Positions 31,907 through 43,632 of a DNA stretch of 64,000 nucleotides are shown one piece after another; position 1 is the first letter of the stretch, and each line of letters begins with the position of its first letter. Under the pieces are notes generated by a model that saw only the letters and a list, made by a program, of their open reading frames with translations, searched no databases and was not told the origin of the DNA. The position numbers and the translations under genes are program-made. Source of the stretch: Pohlia nutans (Eukaryota > Streptophyta > Bryopsida > Bryales > Mniaceae); NCBI GenBank assembly GCA_022496805.1, contig CM040087.1, positions 29,970,253 through 30,034,252 of the forward strand, read 5' to 3'.

Positions 31907-32843
31907 ATAGGGGAAGGGACCCAGTGGAAAGGGTTCCTTGATTTGAGGGCAGCGGACTGAGGAAGATTTTAACAAGCAGCTAGTCACATAGTCTCTGCCT
32001 TAGTATTTACTCTAGATTTATTTTTACTCCTTGTTTGTACTGTTCAACCATATATCCTATGCAGTGGTTAGTTTCGACATTAATTCATTATTTTTTGTCC
32101 AAAAGTGCCACATGTCAGCTTGTGATTGGTTTATGGTGACGTGTTCCTCTCAAAATATGTTGTGGAAATTAGATATCGACACAATATTGTCCGAATCTGA
32201 CCCTCACATTCAGTGACCCTGCATAGAAGTTTATAGAAAGAAATCTGCCATGCAATACAATCCATTCATGAAGCATAACCACCCAATCGATTAGACAAGC
32301 CCACTCACAATGAAATTTTGCAGTGAGAGTTCTTTACGATATATACTGATTTTCTCTTTGTTTCAAGCAAGATCTTTTGCGGCACAAAGAACATGGGCCA
32401 TTCACAGATGCAAAGACAATCCTACCCAACAAACACCAAGGCATGAATTCGATCGCCAGAATGAAAACCTTTACCGACAGAACTGCCGAATGAAAACTGG
32501 ACGATATTATTCCTGAACACTTATTCACAATTGAAGTGTCCACTATCCTCCACTGTGGTTGAAATACAAGGAACGTGACGAACGTGTTGGGAAATCTAAA
32601 TTGGATAACGTAGACCAGCACGGGTCAACCTAGTAACGAACTAAATTATTTATACACAAAAGGAAGTCAACGCTGCTGGTCATACATTGTACCTCCCCAA
32701 AGGGACACAATCTGAGTGAAAAACACTGATGATCTCAGAGACGAAAGGCACAGGAAATGCCATGTTTAACTTTTCCCCTGCCCTCGAGCGCTCATTGATA
32801 ATAGTTCGATCGCCTACCAAAACTTCAAATGGGAGTCAGAACT

Positions 32844-35800
32844 CTATCCTGTGTTCTGGATGCCGGCAGCAATGCCTTTCATGGTGAGGATCATGGTATC
32901 CTCCAAGCCAGGCGCAAACTCCGTGGTTTGGTTGAGCGTCACGAGCTCCGAAGCCCGTTTTGTAGAGACCTTGGGAGACTCAGGCATCGGTTGATGGCCG
33001 CTCTGCTCACGCATCTTCTTCAACGTGTACACTTGTTGCACATTCAGCGCGGTGATGTACGGGTCTCGCAGCCGCAGCCGCTGCTTCAACGTCGGGTTCC
33101 CTTGCAGGATATCCGTATGCCTTGCAATCTGCCACCAAACACATCCATCCATGTTACTGGTCACTCGTGTAAGAATCAAAGCCACCGACACATGAAACAT
33201 TTACAGAGTTCTAATCTGGGACGCGAAGTTCTGTAGTATAGAGGACCCGACGCAGAACCACCGACAACCTATCAAAAGTATTGTGTAAGAGGACGTAGAG
33301 TTGTAAAATCAGAGATAAATCCTAATGGAACCTTTTATTCTGAGAAATCTATTAGACCCTAATTGGGAAGGCTTGCACAACCTGAAGTGGGGAGTGGGGA
33401 CCGGGGTCTTCAAAGCATCGGGTCTATAAGCTACACCATCCTATTTGTGCCATATGACTATTTGTGCTAGTATGTATCAATGTCTTACATTTAAAATTTT
33501 GATACATATGCACATTACTAGTACGTAGTAGTACAAATAGCGCGACTTTCAAATCGTGGGACAGATAGGGTAGTTTACCTTACTACGTTGGTTTCTCCTC
33601 TAGATACTCCAGCACAAAGTTTTAGCTGGAATATGTACTCTATCCAAAAACAATTGTTCTAGTTTTCCACATTTTTTCCTCCTAATTTTTGTCCAATGTT
33701 TTACACTTCAAACGTGAGCCTTGTCCACTTCAAACGGGGCGGACAATGAGAGTGACATACTACTATTAAGATGGACCATTTTCCAAGTACTGAGACAACA
33801 TTTTTTGGGAAAAGATAAAGTTGAGTTCAAAATGCCAAAAACTAGGACAGTTATTTCGGGACAGAGGGAGTAATGAAATGCAGTCCGGGACAGAGGGAGC
33901 AATGGATATGGTACCTTGAGGAGATGCAGTTTGGTGTCGTTATACTTGCGGCGCAGCTCTTCTCCAAAGGGCCGGAGCTCCTCTTTGACGAGCAAGGTAT
34001 CATACAGCTCGGCGATTCTGGGGTCGCCTTTAGCGAACACCATCTCCACGAGATCGATGGTGACGCGGAAGAAAGGCCACTGCTCGTACATTCTTGCGAG
34101 AGTCGTCATGTTCTCGGGATTGGCGTCCAAGGCGTGTTGGAGAGCCGCACCGAGTCCCAGCCACACGGGCAGATGGAACCGCGTCTGCGTCCACGCGAAG
34201 ATCCACGGAATTGCGCGCAGGGACTCGATTCCGCCACTGGGCTTCCGCTTTGATGGGCGCGAGCCGATGTTCATGCGCCCGTACTCGAGCTCTTATAATA
34301 TTTGAATGAAAAAGGTTAGGGACCCATGTCTGTACATAATACTCTTAAGCAAATGAAGCACTCCATCATTTGCTACACTGTATGTGAGTGGGTAATAGTG
34401 GATAACAATAGGCAACCCATGCATGATACTCCCTCTGTCCCACTAAAAAACATGCGGTTCTTGCCATTTCCTTTTGTTAATGTTTGTCCTATATTTTATA
34501 CTTCAAACGTGAACCCTATTCACTTTAAAACGGGATGGACAATAAGAGTGACACAAAAACTACATACTAGTTTTAAACAACATACTAGTATTAACCCCTA
34601 AACGTCTGAATGTGCCGTCACGACCAGTAGAATATAGTGTATTTTGGTTATATTTGGAATGGATCCACACCTTTAATGGGTTTGGGTGCAGAAAACAAGT
34701 TGAAATTTACATCAATGTGGTTCTAATGAGTTATTACTTAGATCCCAATTTAGAGTTTCTTGTTGGTAGCAAATGTCAATCATACGACAACATATATACC
34801 ATCCCCATGGGACGTTTAAGGGTTAAAGATAAACCATTTTTCAAATATTGAGACGGATTTTTTTGACAAATAATTTTTCTCATTTTGGAGGGTCATTTCT
34901 CAACTTTCTTTTCATTTTTTAAAGCAATTTCTTTTCGTACATTACAACGAACACTCAAATGAAGCAAAATATGTAATTTATTACCTGGGGTGGCAGTTCG
35001 GAAGTACTCCACGAAGCGGGGATTCTTGAACACGATGGAGCGGTACTCGTCCGTGGCCGCCACGGCCATGGTGTCCATCAGGTCGCGCCACTCGCGTTTC
35101 GGTGCAATGGGCGGGTTCATTCCGTGCTCTAGCGTGGCCGCGGTGAATCGCTGCAACGTCCGGAAACACAAATGCTCCTCCCCGAACGACTGCTCGATCA
35201 CCTCGCCCTGGATCGTCACTCGCAATGAGCCGTTGATCGTGTCCGGAGGCTGCGACAGTATAGCCAGATGCGTTGGACCGCCGCCTCGTCCCACCGTCCC
35301 GCCGCGCCCGTGAAACATTGTCAGCCGCACTCCGTATTGCTTTGCCACTTTCACGAGATCCTCCTGGGCCTTGTATCACAAATATCAATTCAATGCTTAG
35401 GTTAGATTAAGCTAACATTTACATTGAAGAACTGTCATAGCCACTAGATACATAGAAGTTAAAAAAACAAGGGCCAAGTTCCATGGGTGAAGTATCTCAC
35501 TGTAAAACAAGTTTTTCGGGACTCAGGGAACCAAGTTCCACATTTCAAGTGAACTTTTGAGAAAACAATGGAGGAGAAGTTGCCATGAAGTATGGAGAGT
35601 TCTCAAGTCCAAGACTTCACGACAACTTCTCCCTAACGAATCAAATTTGTTCATGTTTTCACCTCAAGAAAATTCATGGAATGTGCACAATTTCATGGCT
35701 GGGTATGAGACAAATCCAAGTTCCACTTTCCCCTTTCTCTTGACTACTTCCATGGGTAACTTCTCAAACCCATGGAACTTGGATCTAAGGATATGATCCA

Positions 35801-38800
35801 ATGACCAACATGAATGAAGACCAACACAAACGAAGAGTCTGTTTTGGTATTCAAGATAATTGAGGTGTATTGATAAAACAGTGTTCATTCGAAAGGGTGG
35901 TACATGGTTATAGTACCTTGAACATCTGCCAAGCGGCAGAGAGGCGACCGGCGTCCTTGCCAGAGTCGGAGTAGCCGATCATGACTTCCTGTTTGCCGTT
36001 GATGCGATTGAGGTACCAGTCGATGGAGAAGAGACGAGAAAGAGCAGCGGGGGCGGATTCGAGATCCGCCAGCTTCTCGAACAGCGGCACGACGCGCAGC
36101 GGCGTGGGCACCTGGCACTCGCGCTGCAGAAGCTCCACGGCGAGCACGTCCGAGGGCGCCGTGGCCATGGAGATGACGTACGCGCCGAAGCAGTCGGACG
36201 GAAGCTCTGCGATCACGTGGAACGTGTCGAGCACGTCCTTGACTTCGCCCGTGGTGGGCATCTCCGGTCCGAACAGAGGGCGGCGCCCGCGGAGCTCGCT
36301 CAGCAGCCAGTCCTGGCGCTGCTCCTCGCTCCAGTCGCGGTACGAGCCGATGCCCAGGTAGTTCGTGATGGCGTCCAGCGCGTCCGTGTGCCGCTCCGAT
36401 TCCTGCCGGATGTCCAACTTCACCAGGCTCAGCCCGAAGCACGACACCTGCCGCATGAAGTCTAGCAGACTGCCGTCGGCGATCGGCTTGTCCCCCGTTT
36501 CGCACAACGATCGATGACAGAGCTCCAGCGGCTCCAGAATCTGTCCAACACATCGGGCCACATCGAATTCATAACTCACTCAGATTGTCCCATTCCAATC
36601 CAAAACTTAGCAATCTGACCAGGTTCAGTTTTCAAAAAAGAGCTCCGGTTGTAACTCGAAATTTCGCCATTTTAACGAATGTGGGATTCCAAACTGCTCG
36701 AAGTATAAGGGGCAAGTTGCATGGGTGAAGTATCTTACTAAGAGACAAGTTTTTAAGGTATTTCCCTTGAAATGTGAAACTTGGTCCTCTTGCCTACTTC
36801 CATGGGCAACCTCTCAAACCCATGGAACTTGGCTCTAAATATTCCTGGCAGCGATCACAAGTGACTAGTGACGATGAATTCATACCTGAGATGCGTCGGT
36901 GAAAGTATCCTCGATGTTGATGTCGCTTTTGCCGTTGGCAAGCAACTGCCGCATCCGCTCGCGAGTGTTGTAGAGCTTGTCACGCATGTCGCCCAACAAG
37001 ACCCGGAATGGCTCACTCGGTGGAATGTGTTTCCAAAACTCAATATAATGTTTGGCCTCTTTCTTGTGGTGGGCTTCCAGAATGACCACCCGCTGTTTGA
37101 GCTCATCACTGCAACGCCACATGGACAACTGCACAAAATTCGTGAATCAGAATCAATACAATCGGAACAGGGATGTAGAAGTGGGATGTCAGGGGTGACA
37201 CCAGTTGAGGAAATCCGAAATGTCTACAGAAGCAATTCATGGAGGACTCCATACTGGGGAACACCGAAATTGGACAAATGTCCTTTCGTTGTCACAATTG
37301 AGTAAGGAATTCATGCAGGATTGCATACTCAATTGTGACAACAAAAGGATATTTGTCCAGTTGACATTTCGGATTCATTGATGGTCAGGACTGCGCACCT
37401 CGAACATGAGGTCTTCGATTTGGGCATAGTAGAGATTAGCAGCCATGAGTCGTGCCAACAGACACACGTCACGCGTCACGTCGGGCGTCACGCGCGGGTT
37501 GCCGTCGCGGTCGCCGCCCATCCACGAGGAGAATTGGATGAGTGGGACGTTGTGCGGGAGCCGCTCTTTGACGCCGATGGAATTCAAGGCCGTGTCCACG
37601 CGGCGCAGGAACTTGGGCAACCCGTTCCAAATGGTTTCGTGGAAGTAACTCATGCCGGCGCGCATCTCATCCTGCGGTGTGGGCTGTGAGCGCCGGATCT
37701 CGTCCGTGCGAAACGCGGCTTGAATCTCACGCTGGAGCGCTTCGTCCAGCTCCTCCTTCTCCTCCGGAGTAATGTTTTCCTGGTACATCTGTGACAAGCA
37801 ATTCCGAATCCTGCCATTGCAAACACATCCAACACCCACATGAACACCAAATTGGGAAGAAGAAAAATAAATGAATAAACAATGAAAAATGAAAAAAAAT
37901 TCCAATTCACCGAAATTGATATCTTGTAATTCACCGAGGAGCAACTAAGAGCCAAGTTTTTTGGGACCAAGTTCCACATTTCAAGTGAGCTTTTGAGAAA
38001 AAAGCGGTGGAGAAGTTGTCGTGAAATATGAAGGTTCTCAAGGTAGCTTCTCCCTAACCATTCATGTTTCAACTCAAGCAAGTCCATAGAACGTGCACAA
38101 TTTCACGGCTGGGTATGAAACGAACCCAATTCCTACTTCCATGGCAATTTCTCAAACTCATGCAACTTGGCTCTAAGCATACTCTGTTGCAATTCATCGA
38201 GAATGATCTATTGCAATGTATTCACGGAGGAGCAATTCACCGAAACATACTCTGTTGCAATTCACCAAGAATACTCTATTGCCATTCACCGAGCATGCAT
38301 GCTCTGTTGGAAATCATCGAGAATGATCTGTTGCAATTCACCGAGCATACCCTGTTGCAATTGATCGAGAATAGAGCAATTCATCAAGCATATAGACTTG
38401 GTGGCGATTAATTCACCGAGAAGAAAACCAGGCTTTCATGACAACAATTTTGCGATTAAAAAATGTTCTTAACGACTGAAAATTGCCCAATACAACTCAA
38501 AATTCAGTTATTATGGACAAGTTGAGTCGTGAAGCCCGGATTTCTTCGAGTGCATGGATCGTAGATAGGGTTTAGGCTCTGTACGTACCGGGAGTGTTTC
38601 TGGAGAAGGGAGCGGCGAACGGACTGAGTAGGATGCGCCGTGAAGACCAAGTCGACCGTTTGGTCCTTGAGGGCCTCGAAGATTTCGTCCGGGGTTTTGC
38701 CGAGCTGCTTCACCAACCGTTTGAACGTCTGCTCCATATCCGACTCCGTCAATGCACTGTTCTCGTCGCCAATGTCGCCCTTCTGCTTGGCCGGGCGACG

Positions 38801-39291
38801 TTCGGCAATTTGCACCTCCTCTGCCAAGTTGCCGAGGTTGAGCATGTGCGAGAACGAGCTGCACACCACGATCGTATCGCCCGCGTCCAAGTTCGTCAGC
38901 AAGTTCGAGAGCTCCCGCAGCTTCTCGTCCGCGGCTTTCCCGTCCGTCTTACAAAACGCTGACGAAATTTCATAACATTTCTCTATCTGCAACAATCAAA
39001 AATCAAAAAGCCCAAATTTTATCATTTCCAAAATATTCGCGCAACTTCCAATGCTCACATAATTACTGCGCTTCCTAGCAACCCATGCATGGATCATCGA
39101 TGATCCGGTACTTAACCCAAAGCATTTACCGTGTCTCTGAGCTCCTTGCCATGCAGGTTCTGAAGCACGTTGAGGAAGCGATCCAGCAAGAAGACGACGT
39201 AATCCACCAGCTTGTCATCCGCCGAGACTTTCTTCGGCACCAACTGGCGCATCTGCTCATCGATAGACCTATTCTTTTGCAAATACGCCAT
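32844..39291 (-). CDS. PPC: Plant-type phosphoenolpyruvate carboxylase
   Basis: Cytosolic enzyme that carboxylates PEP to oxaloacetate. Eight exons: 39291-39130, 38986-38589, 37810-37399, 37128-36886, 36540-35917, 35369-34985, 34291-33915 and 33128-32844. They are all in phase and encode 961 residues (plant-type about 965). The N-terminus has the regulatory phosphorylation motif NRSID with Ser9. Catalytic motifs are complete: FTAHPT (169-174, His172), [11 protein letters not shown] (594-604) and [14 protein letters not shown] (632-645), and the C-terminus is QNTG. In [13 protein letters not shown] the residue equivalent to Flaveria 774 is Ala, so this is the C3 (non-C4) form. Introns 2 to 7 are packed with small repeats, including three copies of one family and two nested MITEs, yet no exon is damaged. 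Confidence 0.98.
33613..33870. repeat. Stowaway-like MITE in PEPC intron 7
   Basis: The right end reads GTTATTTCGGGACAGAGGGAG-TA (the terminus begins at about 33851), typical of the CTCCCTCYGTCCC terminus. The left end (TACTCCAGCACAAAGTTTTA) is eroded. A second partial terminus, GGGACAGAGGGAGCA, follows at about 33886, perhaps from a second insertion. Confidence 0.7.
34429..34900. repeat. Stowaway-like MITE in PEPC intron 6, split by a TTAA-MITE
   Basis: The left end TA-CTCCCTCTGTCCCACTAA is intact. The interior is collinear with the intact element at 62728-62974, but the match breaks at a TTAA at 34591. It resumes after 34826 (AGATAAACCATTTTTCAAAT, then GAGACGG). The right end is eroded, so the end coordinate is approximate. 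Confidence 0.75.
34591..34826. repeat. TTAA-MITE family C, copy 1
   Basis: Ends TTAACCCCTAAACGTCTGAA and GGGACGTTTAAGGGTTAA. It is the inverse of the copy at 40496-40728. It sits exactly at a TTAA of the Stowaway-like MITE around it, which shows the TTAA duplication. Confidence 0.88.
35471..35786. repeat. Repeat family Q in PEPC intron 5
   Basis: Termini GGCCAAGTTCCATGGGTGAA and AACCCATGGAACTTGGATCT form an inverted repeat. The interior has 'GAAGTTGCCATGAAGTATGG'. Related copies lie in intron 4 (36709-36838) and intron 2 (about 37945-38175) of the same gene. Confidence 0.75.
36709..36838. repeat. Repeat family Q in PEPC intron 4 (short form)
   Basis: GGGCAAGTTGCATGGGTGAA at the left and AACCCATGGAACTTGGCTCT at the right, with most of the interior of the intron 5 copy deleted. 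Confidence 0.7.
37208..37376. repeat. Hairpin element in PEPC intron 3
   Basis: Inverted repeats AATCCGAAATGTC / GACATTTCGGATT at the outside and TTGTCACAATTGAGTA / TACTCAATTGTGACAA at the inside. The total is about 170 bp. It abuts the acceptor side of exon 4 within the intron. Confidence 0.7.
37945..38175. repeat. Repeat family Q in PEPC intron 2
   Basis: Contains GAGCCAAGTTTTTTGGGACC, 'AAGTTCCACATTTCAAGTGA' and the closing TCATGCAACTTGGCTCTAAG. The order of blocks is the same as in the intron 5 copy. Confidence 0.65.
38170..38400. repeat. Minisatellite in PEPC intron 2
   Basis: Imperfect tandem units of about 25-35 bp built on CTGTTGCAATTCACCGAG and AGCATACTCTGTTGCAATTC. At least six units are recognisable. 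Unit length and spacing vary, so it is not a CRISPR-type array. Confidence 0.7.
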
Positions 39292-40049
39292 AGCTAGACG
39301 TATTCTCGGAAACTCTCAAAAACTAACGATACTACCACAATCTCCTGGTCAATTCCACACAACGATCGCTGCTAGCTGCGAACTCGGGAAAAAATAACAC
39401 ACCGCGCACCTTTTGATGAATCCCGAATTCCACACTACCGAGACTACCACGATCCGAGTCCAGTCATGCGCGACTAATTGGGTGGGTCATGAGGCACCGA
39501 GACTCCGCCTGGACGCCGCACCCCGGCTCTCGGCAGCAGAAAGCGCCCTCACAGAATAAACTCAAACCATCGCATTATTAGCGGCCCAGGCGGGTGGGTC
39601 CAGCGGCTCAGACTCCTCCAGACTACAGTATATGTTGTGCAAGGAATCTAGACATCTAGTTCCTGTTGTCCTGTTCTGAGCAATCCCAGAGTTAATTTCT
39701 CGTGACGCTCACAATATATTCACGAGACTAGGCCTGTGGGGACCGAGGAAATCAGGTGAGGATAATCATCATCGATGTGATGCGAGACCTTGACTGTGGA
39801 TTTGAGCAGTGTTTGAAGCAAGCAGCATCGATGAGGGAGATGCGCAGGCAAACGTGGGGTGAAGCGTGAAGTCGGGCTGGGGTCCTTTTCCCTAGAATTT
39901 TCAGAACTTTGAGTTCTACTATTCTGCAGTGCGGGAAGTTATCTGAGAAATATATTCCCTCCGGGAATCGCGAGTCGCCATTGATTCGCGTGCACTTGGA
40001 TTCCTTCATCATTCCTCGACGCGTGCATGCGTCGGCGTGGCGGAGATTC

Positions 40050-40265
40050 CTCTGGAAAGAAGCAGAAGTGTAGCCGTGGTGTAGATTTGAGCGGAAGCAG
40101 AGATGTATCCACCGTGAAGACTTGATTGGTAGCAGAGATGTACCCAGGGTGAAGACTTTATTGGAAGCAGAGTTGTAGGCAAATCGTAGATTTGAGCGGA
40201 GGCAGAGATGTAGCCATGGTGAAAAGTCCAGCGGAAGTAGAGATGTAGCCAGTGTGTAAATTGAA
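40050..40265. repeat. Minisatellite upstream of PEPC
   Basis: Five to six imperfect units of about 37-40 bp. Each contains a variant of GCAGAGATGTAGCCATGGTG followed by a GAAGACTTGATTG- or AGATTTGAGCG-type segment. Confidence 0.7.
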
Positions 40266-40395
40266 AGCGGAGTGTGTCATCGCTAGTGTCAGATTCGACA
40301 AAAACTTGAGATGTCCACGTCATACTAGACCCATCACAATATGACACGTGCAAATTTTGAACAAAACCTAGATTTAATTTATTTGGAACTGACAA

Positions 40396-40762
40396 AGGTA
40401 AGTACACCTAAAAAGAAGCATTTACCTTAAAGCGTGTGTATTTACTACAGTGTGACATTTTACTGAAATGTCACACTATAATAAATACGCACGCTTTAAC
40501 CCCTAAACGTCCCATGGGGATAGTATATACGATGTCGTATAATTGGGATTTTCTACCAACAAGAAACTCTAAATTGGAATCTCAGTAGCTCGTTATAACC
40601 GCATTGATCTAAATTTCAACTTCTCTTTTGATCTTAAACCCATTAGAGGTGTGGATTCATTCCAAATACAATCAAAATACAACGTATTCTACTGGCCGCA
40701 AAGGCATGTTCAGACGTTTAGGGGTTAAGGTAAATGCTCCCTTCTAGGTATAGTTACCTTAT
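40396..40762. repeat. Hairpin MITE interrupted by a TTAA-MITE
   Basis: Left arm (from about AGGTAAGTACACC through GCATTTACCTTAAAGCGTG to AGTGTGACATTT) pairs with a right arm that is contiguous only if 40500-40728 is removed. Remaining loop: TACTG. The arms total about 65 bp. The hairpin's own termini resemble the AAGGTA-type families. Confidence 0.8.
40496..40728. repeat. TTAA-MITE family C, copy 2
   Basis: TTAACCCCTAAACGTCCCAT ... TCAGACGTTTAGGGGTTAA, inverse of 34591-34826. It is inserted at the TTAA of the hairpin arm 'CGCTTTAAGGTAAATGC'. Confidence 0.9.
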
Positions 40763-40886
40763 GAAATAGGGTACGTTATTTAGGGTTTAAAAGTTAGTCA
40801 AGTTACAAAGAACATTATGTATAAATTCTTGATGACCCACATGTTCATTTTGTGATAGTTATTTGTTTTTTAGCGAATATAAAGAT

Positions 40887-41115
40887 ATGAAAATATATAT
40901 ATATATATATATATATCTATATATATATATATATCTATATATATATATATCTATATATATATATATATATCTATATATATATCTATATATATATCTATAT
41001 ATATATCTATATATATATATATCTATATATATATATCTATATATATATCTATATATATATCAATATATATATCTATATATATATATATATATCTCTCTAT
41101 ATATATATATTCATA
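40887..41115. repeat. TA-rich microsatellite
   Basis: About 230 bp of (TA)n interrupted at intervals by CTA (ATATATATCT units). The long Tyr/Ile open frame over it is an artefact of the repeat. Confidence 0.95.
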
Positions 41116-43084
41116 CATATATTTAAATGCATAGTGAAATGGATTGTTTTTGTATGGATGCATTACAAATTGAAATTGTTATTGTCTAATTTCTTTTATG
41201 AAGAAAAGAATACCAAGTGCTCAACATTATAATTGTTGTGTTTTATAAATTTGTTGATGTTAGAAGAATCAAAGTAATGATGTTTTTATGATCAAATCAT
41301 TGGCCTTTTTTGGTTAAATTTTAGTGAGGTGTACCAAAATACACATTATATGTTAAAATTGTAAATTTTATTTTTGGTGAATTTTCAAAGTAAAATTCTT
41401 TGAAATTGATTTGACAAATATCTACAAATGGTTTATTAAATTTTCCTTTATAGAAAATTTCTATTCACGATATACAATATAATCTCTTTTGATGAGAATT
41501 TCAAAAAAAAATTTAACACGTGTATTACTCCATATCTAAATTTCATTCAAGACCTTTTGCGCTTGGGGGATGAACCCAATATTTAACATTTTTCATGTGA
41601 GTGCACAAAATGGGAATTAATTAGGACATCAATGCACAAAGTATACATACATTAAACATATTATGATTCAATGAGAATATATATATATATATTCTCAAAT
41701 GGCGTAATGAATATTTATTTATATAAGTATTTATGAATATTGAGAAGAAGTACTTGTAGGGTAAGAGTTTGAAGCATTAATGTTTTAAGCCTAGGATGGA
41801 TGAAATTGGGATGATAAATTTTAAATTTCATTGAAAACATCAAGAACCTTCATCTATGTGTGTGTGGAGTGTTTAGGTTTGAAATCTTCATTACTTTTAA
41901 ATCTCATTCTTGCAACCTAACTTAGTTGCTTTTTGTCATGGGTAATCAGAAAAGGAGCTCTACTTGATATAAATTTTAAAATAATAGTATTGTATATATA
42001 GTGAGGGGCTTTATTTCATTTGAATGATTGCTTCAGCTTTGTAATTGGGGATAGAGACAATGTTTTAGTGTTGTTTGATACATTTCATTGGCAATATTGA
42101 GGTTCACCAAAGAGTTTTTTAGAGACAAAGACCTCAATGTTGTCTTAGTGTTATGAAACTTACTATTTCAAGAAACTAATGGTGTTCTTTCATTTGAAAA
42201 AAATTCCTTTCTTGGTTTTAGAATAGAATGTCTATTTTTAACCAATCATACTAAATTTCAATTTCTAAAAATAAAATTGTGATTTTGGTGATTTTTAAAT
42301 GGTAAATGCTTCTAAATTCATTAAATGAATATCTAATAATATATATGGAAGTTTGACGGTACATAAAATAACAAAATTATTAAAACATCATGCTTCTCGT
42401 TTTTTCTTTTGAACCAAACTTCATCACAGCTGCAAAAGTAACATTTTATAACACATCTAAGTTTTGCGCTTAACCCTTAAAGGACATACTAAGCCCTTCA
42501 AGCTTAGTTTCAAGGGAATATAGGCGAAAACTTTTTTTTTCTCAACCAAAAAATAAAAGGATTGGTGCTTTGGGAAGGTATTGAGAATGCAAGAGTAGAT
42601 TCCCAACTTGCGTCTAATTTGATGAACTATAGAGCTCATGGTGATTGAAAGAGTGCATCGAGAAAGTGATGGATATCTTTGAACAGCTAATTTTGGGCAG
42701 GCCGGTATGAATAGGGCATGTGGCTGGCCTATTTTAGCACGAGGCTAGGAGTGGGGCTCGGTGGAGTCGGGCTGGGGCAGTGGGCTTGGTGGGATCAAGC
42801 AATGTTAGTCGGCTCAGTGGAGTTGGGTCGGGTAGACATGGATGGGTTGGGTCGGTGGGGTTGGCCGGGTTGGCAAATAATATTTTTGAATTACTCATAA
42901 AATGCACTTTACTTCATTAATTCTATTTCTACACATTTGTATACTTATGCGAATGAAAAAACACAAGTCCCAAAAAACGTCTATTTTAATCCCAAAAACG
43001 TCTATATCTTAAACAATTTTACACAAAGTTTTTGGTCATTATACATCAATAAACTTCAATTAAGGAGTCTTATTTTGAACAATT

Positions 43085-43168
43085 AAATATCATGTGTCAC
43101 TAACATCACTAACCTCTATTTTTAGGCCTAGAAATAGAGGTTAGTGATGTTAGTGACACATGATATTT
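43085..43168. repeat. Near-perfect palindrome
   Basis: Arms of about 38 bp (from AAATATCATGTGTCACTAAC inward to CCTCTATTT, and the complement on the other side) around the loop TTAGGCCTAG, itself nearly palindromic. I see no mismatch in the arms. A transcript would form a very stable hairpin. Confidence 0.9.
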
Positions 43169-43308
43169 ACTTTAAAATAAAATGTCTGTATAGCGAGTCA
43201 CTAACAAATCACTTCACCCAAACATAAATCTTTTTGAGTCAATCATTGTTGTTGTATTTAGTTTCAAAACATTATTTTTTATGAGCACCTAGATCATACA
43301 ATACATCA

Positions 43309-43632
43309 TTAGGAGAAAATTGTGGTCACAAAGGGGCCTTGGAGACTGTCACGTGGGAGCAAAATTGGGCCAGCCCCTGCACTTTTGACGAGGGCACCAA
43401 TGGTGCTACCGTGGCTGCCAGCAGCGCAGTTCCGTGGGTCGCGCCAATCGACGCTGCCAGCAGTGCCGACACTGCCAACACTGCCAGCACTGTGGCTTCC
43501 GACGCTGTCAGCGGGCAGCGACTGCACCAATGGGTTTACATAGAAAATGGTGTTTGGGCAGCCGGTTCACCTAACACGGGCAAGCTTAGAGGGCCCCTTT
43601 GGGACCCCATTTTTCTCCTAATGTTTAGTATG
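43309..43632. repeat. GC-rich MITE with long terminal inverted repeats
   Basis: CATTAGGAGAAAATTGTGGT at the left and ACCCCATTTTTCTCCTAATG at the right, with AAAGGGGCC blocks just inside both ends. The interior is GC-rich with an ACTGCCAACACTGCCAGCA-type short repeat, unlike the AT-rich surroundings. Confidence 0.75.

Larger units (their letters stand above)
28692..32843. other. Intergenic region between CUL1 and PEPC
   Basis: 28.7-29.25 kb is relatively GC-rich and probably holds the CUL1 promoter and leader. Identified repeats: a GATAGATAGAAAC block near 29233, an AAGGTAG MITE at 29286-29568, a MITE at 31041-31255 and another GATAGATAGAAAC block at 31800-31906. A possible AAAGTAG...CTACTTTA element lies at about 29922-30062. 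The rest is AT-rich with no convincing exon. 32.2-32.84 kb likely includes the PEPC 3' UTR. Confidence 0.55.

Noticed and set aside
33428..33582. Possible separate MITE in PEPC intron 7 (CTATTTGTG / CACAAATAG-like halves)
   Set aside because: The inverted similarity is weak and I could not set boundaries; it may be related to the 29.9-30.06 kb segment.
35885..36553. 222-codon open frame overlapping a PEPC exon
   Set aside because: Same strand, other frame, in GC-rich exon 5 of PEPC; no motif. It is a shadow of the real frame.
38170..38400. Possible CRISPR-like array
   Set aside because: Nuclear plant DNA, units vary in length and there are no unique spacers between identical repeats; it is an intronic minisatellite.
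40863..41126. Tyr/Ile-rich 87-codon open frame
   Set aside because: Translation of the TA microsatellite.
42718..42900. Gly/Trp-rich short open frame
   Set aside because: Produced by a degenerate GGGTTGG/GGGCTGG run; no start context or neighbours to support it.
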